DNA of 64,000 bases from Hypericum androsaemum (Eukaryota; Streptophyta; Magnoliopsida; Malpighiales; Hypericaceae), in assembly GCA_963995505.1 (NCBI GenBank), contig OZ023186.1, forward strand, positions 11,167,570 to 11,231,569. The letters run 5' to 3'. The notes under the pieces are model-generated. The model did no database searches. It saw nothing but the letters and a program-made list of their open reading frames with translations, and was not told where the DNA came from. Position numbers and translations under genes: made by a program. Below are positions 1 through 8,356 of the stretch, piece by piece (position 1 is the stretch's first letter; each line of letters opens with the position of its first letter).

Positions 1-894
1 AAATTAGTAACATCATCTAGAGCAAAAAATCATTGTTTTTAAAACCAAACTCCGAGATGACCCGAACAATTTTCAATTTTTCAGTTCACTCGCTCCACCC
101 AGTCAAGTTACCGGTCGGATCGGGATTTTTTTTAACTAATAACTATTAAATAAGATGAAATAATTTTACTTAGCATAAAAATAATAAAATACCAAATATG
201 TTCAAATATTCACCAATTTTGGTATACAATTTATCCAAACAAAACTTTAAACACTAATTTAACAACTCTAAAAGTACATGATGATGATACAAATTTTTTT
301 GTTTGACATATTAGTCAAATATGTTTGAATTAGTTGACATATTATTAAGAATTGTTAAAAATATAAGTTTATTGTGATACAAATGCGATGTATATGTTCT
401 GAGTGTAGAAATTGAGGTGTTTGTCTGACCGGATGATTCGACTGAATTCTTAGTAGTCGAATCATTCTCCGATTTTTATTCAAAAATCAACCTGAAATTG
501 GTCCCTGGTAGCAATTGGACCAGTCGGACTGATGGCCGGATCTCAATTTTGAAAATATTTGTAAAAATGAGATTGTTGATTTAGTCAGGTAAGACACGGT
601 GCAAATCGTTAATTTGGAGAGTTTCAGGCGATACACCAAGGACATGTTTGATATTGGTTGTCACTCGTGCACTTCTTCGTTTCTCCCCAATTAATGAATA
701 TTCCTCTCTTAATTGTATTGCATAAAAAAGTTGTGTATTAATTATCTCTTATATACTCATACTTAGTTTATTCATTTCATAGAATAACAATTAATATAGA
801 TATTTCAATACCAAGATATTTATTAATTACCTCGTTTGTTTGCTAATATCGAAAATTGGGATACATCATATGTTCTTGATATGCCCACGTTCTC
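1..894. other. AT-rich intergenic DNA, no gene seen
   Basis: I see no coding signal, terminal repeat or RNA gene here. The sequence is AT-rich, with short homopolymer runs and frequent stops in all frames. Its right end runs into the LINE-derived remnant. Confidence 0.5.
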
Positions 895-1420
895 AGGCTT
901 AGCTCTCTAGTGTATAGGTTACTCTCCAACCATATAGGGACCTTCCCTTCCATGAAGCTTGCAACAAAGCTGCTAGTGGACGTTGGAATCTCGAGCTCGA
1001 TTAGTGGCGTGTCTATGGGGGTGTGGAAACTCCGCAATCTCATTATCTTTGAAGACCCCAACAACTTGGACTTCGGGAAGGAGATGGAATTAGCCATCAA
1101 GTTGGGAGCAGACTACTTGCTAGCCAACCCGAATATGATTGTGCAGCACAGTCTCTACCTATACTCGATGGCTCCCTCCGGAATCAGGCTGGTACAAAAT
1201 AAACACGGATGCTGGTATGGCAACAGATGGTGGCGGTCAAGTGGGAGCTGTTGTTTGGGACTCCGAGGGGAATTTTGTGGTTGAAGCTATACGTAGGTTT
1301 CCTCATGTTAGTCACCCTACCTTACTGGAAACCTACGGATGCAAAGTAGGAGTAGATCTGACTGTCTCGTTGGGCCTAGCTCATGGGGCGGATTTGGTGA
1401 GGATTCATGGAGACTAAAGC
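895..1420 (+). pseudogene. LINE-type RNase H domain remnant
   Basis: Two overlapping + strand frames together resemble the tail of a plant non-LTR retrotransposon or the derived 'RNase H-like' family (RVT_3). Frame 910-1180 has a WKLRNLIIF-type segment typical of the stretch before the RNase H domain. Frame 1139-1417 then gives a GWYKINTDAG start, a GAVVWDSEGNFV strand and a VRIHGD end, which match the first beta strands and the terminal acidic residue of the fold. The frame changes at about 1160-1190, no intact start or upstream reverse transcriptase is present, and the domain stops early. I read it as a dead fragment; a short expressed RNase H-like gene is less likely. Confidence 0.6.
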
Positions 1421-1571
1421 AAACAAATATCACAGTCACATGCAAACCAATATCACTATACATGCAAACTAATATCACTTCACATACAAACCAATATCAC
1501 TTCGCATGCAAAATAATTAATATTATTCCACGTGCAAATTAATATCACTTCACATGCAAACTATTATCACC
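1418..1571. repeat. ~25-bp minisatellite
   Basis: A unit of about 25 bp reading 'CACATGCAAACCAATATCACTT' with variants is repeated five to six times in tandem. It begins right after the RNase H remnant ends. Copies differ by a few bases and one is disrupted by AATTAATATTATT. Confidence 0.8.
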
Positions 1572-1599
1572 TGATAGGTTATTGACCGTGCTGGCCAAT

Positions 1600-1990
1600 C
1601 TAGAAAATAACCAACAACTAATCTAATCGAAGTTAACCAACAATCTCCTTGTCTCATCCCCCTTCTGCAACAATCTCCTTGTCTCGTCCCTCTTCTACAA
1701 CAAGTTGTAGGCGGCAAAGGCGTCAACGTCTTCTCCTTCAAGGGCTCTCCGTCGTCGGGATTGGATGGGTCAAAGGTGTTGAAGCAGAAGCAGCCGGCGA
1801 GCTGGACATCTCCGGGCATGGATCATTGTCAATGTCTTTCCCTTGCTCCCCATTCAGCGTCTACCTCCAGAAGTCGCCGTCGGGGCTAAACTTGAGCACA
1901 TGGTTGCCGGGATTGGATGGGTCAGCGGTCTTGGAGTGGATGGCGGAGGAGATCTTGAAGTGGATTGGATGCGTCCGCCGCTGAGTTAGT
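1600..1990. other. GC-richer coding-like fragment, unrecognised
   Basis: This patch is clearly richer in G and C than its surroundings and has open frames on both strands (1649-1984 + and 1550-1819 -). A 17-bp string CGGGATTGGATGGGTCA occurs twice (about 1757 and 1908). On the minus strand the repeat reads as a DPSNP-containing peptide in both copies. I do not recognise a protein family. It could be a captured exon fragment or a decayed gene. Confidence 0.3.
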
Positions 1991-2149
1991 CAATGGGAGA
2001 TTATTAGATTGGGACTTCATAGGTCATCGGCAGTCCAATAAATTAAGGGCTAAGCAACTATAGTTCGAATAAATCACCGAAACCCGTTTGAGTGACGATG
2101 GCCGAAAATCGGGGATGATGGTCGGGGAAGAAGATGTACTTTTTTATTT

Positions 2150-2338
2150 TTTATTGAAGGGTATAATAGTTATTTCCTTGACTAAAAAATAAAAAATTGA
2201 ATGATGACATCAACAGGGGCTTTAGAGTTCAATAAAAGCAAACTAGGGGACCAAAATTTTGATTCCAAAACAGGAGGGGCTAAAATAATAATTTTGGCAA
2301 ACCCCAGGGGCTGAGGACAATTTTGCCCTACAACTTTT
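2150..2338. repeat. Single terminal-repeat-like block of a DNA transposon
   Basis: The stretch ending in CCAGGGGCTGAGGACAATTTTGCCC has the 'GGGCAAAATTGTCC...AGCCCC' layout often seen at the ends of plant Mutator-like elements. I could not find the opposite-orientation partner within the window, so this looks like one orphan end. Confidence 0.35.
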
Positions 2339-2399
2339 CTTCTCTTTCCTCGTTGCACATGCAACACTATGCCACAATTTGTACCATTGTTTACCACAT

Positions 2400-3046
2400 A
2401 GTTAGACTTTTGACATTGTTAAAATCTAATTCGTGATTCGATTCGTTGACAATTTAATTTGTCAAAAATTTGATTCAAATTTGTCAAAATACAAATTGAA
2501 TACAGTTTAAAAATTTTAAAATTCATCGAACCCACAAATTATTTTCGAATTATTAAAAAAATACGACTATTTAAAGTGAGGGAAACGGCTATTGAAAATT
2601 GATTTCCCCCCGGGCTGTGTCCCGTCCGGTCCATTAGACGTGACTTGTCTAAGCCGTTTAGCTCACGCGTCAACATTTTTTAGGGTAACAAAATCATGAT
2701 GGTAGCCGTTTCTTTTTTTTTATTTTCCTTTTTTCGTCTTTTTTTAATTTTCTTAATAAATTCAAATTTATTTCAAAACATTATAAATGCCCTCTTCATC
2801 TTTCAAAATTTATTAAATTTAATTTTAATTGTCTAATTTTGTAAATGAACAATTTCATCTATTCGAATATGAAATTTACAATTAACTACATTAGTCATAT
2901 TATTAGTGACAATATGTGTTATAGATATTGATAAAAAATGGTTAAAGTATTTTAGTAACATTTCACGACATAATATATTTGCTACTGTATTTAATTCGAA
3001 TATTAACATTATTAGTTACATTGCATTGACAATCAAGGTGAAAAAT
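2400..3046. other. AT-rich DNA with many TTCGAATT-type motifs
   Basis: No gene is seen. Self-complementary AATTCGAA/ATTCGAAT strings are dense here and resume at 3235-3320 and 4245-4305, either side of the Mutator-like insertion. Confidence 0.4.
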
Positions 3047-3120
3047 CTAATCCTAAACTCTAACCTTAACCCTAGATCTAAACCCTAACCCTAGATCTAA
3101 ACCCTAATCCTAACTCTAAC
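3047..3120. repeat. Interstitial telomere-like repeats
   Basis: Degenerate CCCTAAA units, the plant telomere repeat, are interleaved with AGATCT: 'CCCTAGATCTAAACCCTAAC' recurs. About eight near-units occur over 70 bp. Confidence 0.75.
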
Positions 3121-3311
3121 ACTAATCTTCAAAAAAATTGAATTTAAATATTTTCAAAATAAATTACTAAAATTTTGAATTTGTTTTCATAAAATTGAAA
3201 TATTTTGAATTTTTATTTAAATTAAAAATGTAAAGAATTAATTCGTATTCGAATTGAATTCGACGGTTTATAATTCATATTCAATTCGTCTTTGGATGAA
3301 TTGAATACAGT

Positions 3312-4247
3312 TTAAAATTTGGGAAAAGTCCACTTTAGTAGCCTGTGGTTTCACGGTTTGACACATATAGGTTTGTGGTTTCAAACTCATCAAAAAGGTC
3401 CCTGTGGTTTTTCGGGCACATCAATTCAAGACTCGAGCAGCTGCCCGAGATGAGTCATCGCAATGATGCCATTTTTGCGCCTATGTGACACGCCACACAA
3501 ACAAATGACTCACCTGGTAGCCCTTGACGTGGCATGGAGGCAAATTATGAAATAGTCACAACTTTATTTATATCTTTTCAAAAACACCTCCCCCCCCAAT
3601 CCATCACGTCTCTCTGTCTCTCTCCAAAAAAAATGGACCCTACTCTTCCTCCCAAAACCAAAAAAAAAAAACTCAAAACCCATTGTTTTACTCGACATTA
3701 GTTAGTCACACTAACACAGTCAACCCTCATACATGATTTGGTATTAGATTGTGAATTATTTCTCACCCTCTCGTTGCTCTCATAAAATTGGAGACCAACC
3801 GCTGATTTTTGGGTTTAGGGAGGAAGAGGGATTAGTGGGTTGCGAATATTAATGGGGAGAGAAATAATGTGGAGGGTTTGGAGACCAACCGCTGGTTGGA
3901 GGTTTCCTTCTACGGGAGGTAGAAGTAGGGCCCACGTTTTTATGAGAAGGAGGGAGGAGAGGAAGAAGAAGGTGTTTTTGAAAAGATATAAATAAAGTTG
4001 TGACTATTTCATAATTTGCCTCCATGCCACGTCAAGGGCTACCAGGTGAGTCATTTGTTTGTGTGGCGTGCCACATAGGCGCAAAAATGGCATCATTGCG
4101 ATGACTCAGCTCGGGCAGCTGCTCGAGTCTTGAATTGATGTGCCCGAAAAACCACAGGGATCTTTTTGATGAGTTTGAAACCACAAACCTATATGTGTCA
4201 AACCGTGAAACCACAGGGTACTAAAGTGGACTTTTCCCTTAAAATTT
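3312..4247. mobile_element. Mutator-like (MULE) non-autonomous element with 9-bp TSD
   Basis: The element proper is 3321-4238 (918 bp). It begins GGGAAAAGTCCACTTTAGTA and ends with the reverse complement of that string. The terminal inverted repeats are about 270 bp each (3321-3597 and 3969-4238), nearly identical, and contain the 'CCTGTGGTTTCAC' block. The flanking bases 3312-3320 and 4239-4247 are both TTAAAATTT, a perfect 9-bp duplication, which is diagnostic for the Mutator superfamily together with long inverted repeats. The ~370-bp core is low complexity and has no transposase, so it needs enzyme from elsewhere. The intact duplication suggests a fairly recent insertion. Confidence 0.9.
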
Positions 4248-4329
4248 TGATGAATTCAAATTCGAACCAATTCAATTCGAATTCGTTCGAATTCGAACCG
4301 TGGTCTTGTTGACACACAGTGTAACATTT

Positions 4330-4640
4330 GTTGCATGCTGTACCATTGTCTGGCAGTGTACCATTGTTTGTCGTATGATGGTACCATTATTCGCTGTATG
4401 ACGTACTAGATGAGACCATCTTGAATTTTTTTTCTCAGTGATAACATAAATCAAACCATGTTCCACAATATAAAAAAACACGGTTAATCGTTTGATTTTT
4501 TTAATGATTTTAATAGACAATTGATCGAATAGGTGATAGCCAACTCACACGTTAACTATAATTAGTTAACTAGCATTATGTACCATTGTTTACATATGGT
4601 CTACCGTTGTTTGCAGATGGTGTACCATTGTTTTCCATTA
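4330..4640. repeat. Cluster of GTACCATTGTTTG motifs
   Basis: Near-identical GTACCATTGTTT(G) strings recur at about 4340, 4358, 4379, 4580, 4600 and 4621, often about 20 bp apart, and one more lies at 2381. The array is imperfect and has no coding meaning that I can see. Confidence 0.6.
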
Positions 4641-5007
4641 ATGTATCATTTATTTTGATGGAGTTTAAATATAAAATTTTAAAATTGCTCCTTATAAATT
4701 TGTCGTCACGCGTGCAAACCTGATTAATGTTGTCCGAACCATGCTGGTTGGACCTAACAATACTGAATCCAACGCATGTTATAATGTGGTAGTTCGTAAA
4801 AAAAACTGATAAAGAACTTATAAATATAATAATAGTTAGGAAAATTTTTGTTCCACGAAAAAATCATAACGTACTTGGTTGATAAATGTGCAACCACACC
4901 GAACTTTTTCCTTCCTTCGAAGGTAAAAAAGAAGAACCGTGTATTTAGCTACTACCGAACATTGACAACTACCGGTCATTTCCTCTCCCTCCCTCTCATC
5001 TCCGTCG

Positions 5008-6903
5008 ATGGCTTCTTCTTCTTCTTCCCTTAACCATCTCCTCCTCTCCCTCCTCCTTGTCCTCTCCTTTTCTTCACCCTCCGTATCTACTCCCCACAAA
5101 CCCAACCCCCTAAGAAATTTCCACTACGTCCCTGAACCAACTCCCCTAAGTGACACCCCTCCAAGTGTCTTCTTTGAAGTGACCAAACCCATAAGGGTCC
5201 CCAAGACACACCCTTGCAAGTACCTCGTACTCCGACATGTCTTCGCCTACACGTACGGGAAGCCCCCGGTTGTCGGAAACTACTCTTTTCCTTATTCCGG
5301 ATGTGGGTCTCATCGGGAGTTCTCCAAGATTGTCCTGGAGTGGAACGCCACTTCCAAAGGCAGGCAATTCGATCGGATCTTCGGCGTGTGGCTGAACGGG
5401 GTGGAGCTTCTCAGGAGCTGCACGGCCGAGCCGAGGCCGAACGGGATCTTCTGGAGCGTACGGAAGGATGTCACTAGGTACTCTTCCTTGCTTGTCAGGA
5501 ATGGAACGCAGGATTTTGCTGTTTATCTGGGTAACGTTGTGGATAGTACTTATACTGGCCTGTACAATGTGAATGTGAGTGTCTATTTCTATCCCAAAGA
5601 TGATGAATTGGGTGATAAAGATCGCGGGTTCGGTGGCTCGGGGTATGGGGGTGGTTCTGAGGCTGATTTGATCTTGCCCATTTCGCGGAATCTCCCATTG
5701 AATGACGGGTTGTGGTTTGAGATTGAGAATTCCACCGATGTCCAGTTGAAAGAATTCGTGGTTCCTCGGAATGTTTACAGGGCGGTTTTGGAGGTTTATG
5801 TTTCGTTTCATGAGAATGATGAGTTTTGGTATGCGAATTATCCTAATGAGTACATTGCTGCCAATAATCTTACTGATACCCCTGGGAATGGTCCCTTCAG
5901 GGAGGTCGTGGTTAGTCTTGATGGGGCTACTGTTGGTGCTATTTGGCCGTTTACTGTGATTTTCACCGGTGGAGTTAATCCACTCTTGTGGAGGCCTATA
6001 ACCGGCATTGGATCATTTGATCTGCCTAGTTATGACATTGAGATAACGCCATTTTTGGGTAATTTGTTGGATGGGAACACCCATAAGTTGGGTTTCGGTG
6101 TCACGAACGCTTTGAATGTGTGGTACATAGATGCAAACTTGCATCTGTGGTTGGATCCAATGAGCTCGAAAACGGAGGGAGAGGTCATTAGGCATGAGAG
6201 TAGGCCTGTCGATTTGTTGTTGATCTCGCAATGCGAGGGCTTGAATGGAACGTTTCTTACCAGTGCCAAGAGGTCCATTTCATCGGCTGGATGGGTGAAA
6301 TCGTCGTACGGGATGATCATCACCCGCTTCAATCAAAGTTTTGGTTACAGCAATGTGATGGAGATGGAAAAGGATGGAGACCTGCAGAAAGTTAAACAGA
6401 TGATTCATTTCAAAGATGTTGTTACTTTCAGAAACCAGACCAATTATCACAATCTGTTTAGATCCTCGAAAGATTTCCGGTTGGACTTATATCAGGACTT
6501 GGTGGATCAAGGAATTGACTCTTCGCTGTACATTACCAACGTCACTTTGGGATTCAACGAGAATTACCACAAGTGCTCTGGTTCTACGCATGAAAGCAGT
6601 TCACTAAAGAATCTGCAGAATGCAGGGGGAGTCATGGTCCTAAGGGACAATTTAGTACAGAGTGGTGTTGGGAATACGCAGCAAGTTTACCATTTCGATG
6701 GCGACGACGACTCGTGCTACTTCAGGAACGTAAGCAGCTCGAACTACACCATTCTCTATGACGAAGTTGGAAATTCGTGCAGCAGCAAAAGCGATTCGTG
6801 GCTCCGTACGTGGGGGCATATTCTCAGTTACGAAGCATCCGACTACCTGAGAGAGTGGTGGCATTTTCTCACTGGCAGACTTAACAAGCACCAGACTACT
6901 TGA
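5008..6903 (+). CDS. Peptide-N4-(N-acetyl-beta-glucosaminyl)asparagine amidase A (PNGase A type)
   Basis: A single-exon 631-residue protein of the plant PNGase A family, which hydrolyses the glycosylamine bond between Asn and N-glycans, including glycans with core alpha-1,3-fucose that cytosolic PNGase cannot remove. Residues 1-27 form a secretory signal (Ser-rich, then a Leu-rich core). From about residue 50 the family's body follows: FFEVTKPI, then HREFSKIVLEWNATSKGRQFDR and FGVWLNGVELLRSCTAEP, which are characteristic of the PNGaseA domain. About a dozen N-glycosylation sequons support passage through the ER and an extracellular or vacuolar location. Length is normal for the family. The start at 5008 is the first Met of the frame, in a good context (GTCGATGGC), and gives the signal peptide directly. 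It is followed about 1.5 kb downstream by UROD on the same strand. I see no frameshift or lost segment. Confidence 0.93.
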   Translation: MASSSSSLNHLLLSLLLVLSFSSPSVSTPHKPNPLRNFHYVPEPTPLSDTPPSVFFEVTKPIRVPKTHPCKYLVLRHVFAYTYGKPPVVGNYSFPYSGCGSHREFSKIVLEWNATSKGRQFDRIFGVWLNGVELLRSCTAEPRPNGIFWSVRKDVTRYSSLLVRNGTQDFAVYLGNVVDSTYTGLYNVNVSVYFYPKDDELGDKDRGFGGSGYGGGSEADLILPISRNLPLNDGLWFEIENSTDVQLKEFVVPRNVYRAVLEVYVSFHENDEFWYANYPNEYIAANNLTDTPGNGPFREVVVSLDGATVGAIWPFTVIFTGGVNPLLWRPITGIGSFDLPSYDIEITPFLGNLLDGNTHKLGFGVTNALNVWYIDANLHLWLDPMSSKTEGEVIRHESRPVDLLLISQCEGLNGTFLTSAKRSISSAGWVKSSYGMIITRFNQSFGYSNVMEMEKDGDLQKVKQMIHFKDVVTFRNQTNYHNLFRSSKDFRLDLYQDLVDQGIDSSLYITNVTLGFNENYHKCSGSTHESSSLKNLQNAGGVMVLRDNLVQSGVGNTQQVYHFDGDDDSCYFRNVSSSNYTILYDEVGNSCSSKSDSWLRTWGHILSYEASDYLREWWHFLTGRLNKHQTT

Positions 6904-6950
6904 GATCAACGGATTTCGATGATGTGCATAATTTGGAAAGGTGTAGATGA

Positions 6951-6956
6951 AATAAA
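6951..6956 (+). terminator. Putative poly(A) signal of the PNGase A gene
   Basis: AATAAA lies 48 bp after the stop codon of the PNGase A frame, in a position suited to a near-upstream element. Confidence 0.4.
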
Positions 6957-6959
6957 CGC

Positions 6960-8317
6960 CGTGTTGGAATCAATTACTTGATGGGGGTGGATAGCCTATA
7001 TCTGGCTTTGTAGTATATTCTTGGGGTCAGTCTCTTGCATGATGCAGCTGTATCTTGTGTTCTTAAATGTAAATTCTGGTAAGAAATAGGAGGATTTGGA
7101 GGATCTCTTGAAGACAAACATTGATCTATCCTTTATTCACACTCTTGTAATTGCTTTTGTTTCAAGTTTACAATTAATGGATGTGCTATTTTTTTGGTGA
7201 ATTTTTGTATCCACTATCGGATCCTATTTAAAGGATAATTTTGTCTATGATATTTTTACACTTCTAAGATTTGAATTCAGAATTTCTTTAAGTGAATCTA
7301 AATCTCTCAACGGAAAGGACCTACTGGCCTGCTAATTGCCATTCCTGGTGCTTGATGAACTTAACATGTAGTAGACTAATTAAGCATCCTAATTTGTTAT
7401 AGAGAGAAATTTCTCCTAATTAGTTAGTCCCGAGGGGACGGCATCCTCAACAAATAGTTAGCTCTTAAATTAGGTTGGGTGCTTACAATACTAAGGATAG
7501 ATTGAGAATTACTGTATACTTAATAGTTAATTAATCTAATTTAGTATAATTATGTTTAATCGCCCTAAGAGGGATTTGAGAAATGGATCTTGTTTTATCA
7601 ATCATAGCCTTAACTATTGATTGATAACGGGCCCAAGCCGGGTTCAATTTCCGTTAAAAATATTTCGTGTCTTAACGAAGTTAAGAAATACCCTCGACTC
7701 GACGAAGTTGGTAAAAAAGAGGATGTGATTGTGAAGAGTAGTATCAAAATTTACACCTTCGAAAATCTTATCTTATTAAAATCTAGATTAGTACGATATC
7801 ATTCATAAGAAAGATTTGATTCTTAAAATCTACATCGAACGCGCAATTGGTAAAAAAAGAAAAAGTTAAAAATATTTATTTTCGTTGTAAAATCTAAAGA
7901 TCTTATCTTACTAAAATCTCGATTAGCATGATATCATTCATAATAAGGATTTGATAGGCTCTTGTTCCATGATCCCTCTTTTCCGATTAAAAACAACCCT
8001 TTTGTTTCGGTCGAGAACATTTTATTTATAAAAAAATATTTTCATTTTAGTTAATTAGATTTATAAAATATATTTTTTCTTGAAATATATATTTTGGCTA
8101 AACAAACAGATACTTTTAGTATCGAAAAAACTTTCATCGGTTACAGATTTATATTTATAATGGAGAGGAGAGCCTATTTGACAATAGATAAAAAGACAGG
8201 ACCGTATTTGAATTCTGCAGTAAATAGAGGGTACCTATATGAAGTTATAGCAGCTATCCTAAAACCAATCCATTAAGCAACAGGCGTCTTCCTTCCACTC
8301 TCTATTGAGTTGAGATA
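6960..8317. other. Intergenic DNA between PNGase A and UROD
   Basis: No gene is seen. The stretch is AT-rich; a short direct repeat (7760-7961) is the only structure noted. The right end should contain the UROD promoter, but I cannot pick a convincing TATA box. Confidence 0.4.
7760..7961. repeat. Direct repeat pair, ~58 bp
   Basis: The segments at about 7764-7820 and 7904-7961 share 'ATCTTATCTTA(T/C)TAAAATCT' and 'GATATCATTCATAA' with few mismatches and are separated by about 85 bp of unrelated AT-rich sequence. Confidence 0.6.
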
Positions 8318-8348
8318 GAAGAGAAGAGAAGAGAAGAGAAGAGAAGAG
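8318..8348. repeat. (GAAGA)n microsatellite in the UROD leader
   Basis: About six GAGAA units lie just upstream of the likely UROD start codon, probably in the 5' UTR. Confidence 0.7.
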
Positions 8349-8356
8349 CAAGGAAA

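Noticed and set aside
5146..5811. 221-codon minus-strand frame
   Set aside because: It lies entirely within the PNGase A gene on the other strand and has no domain; it is a shadow frame.
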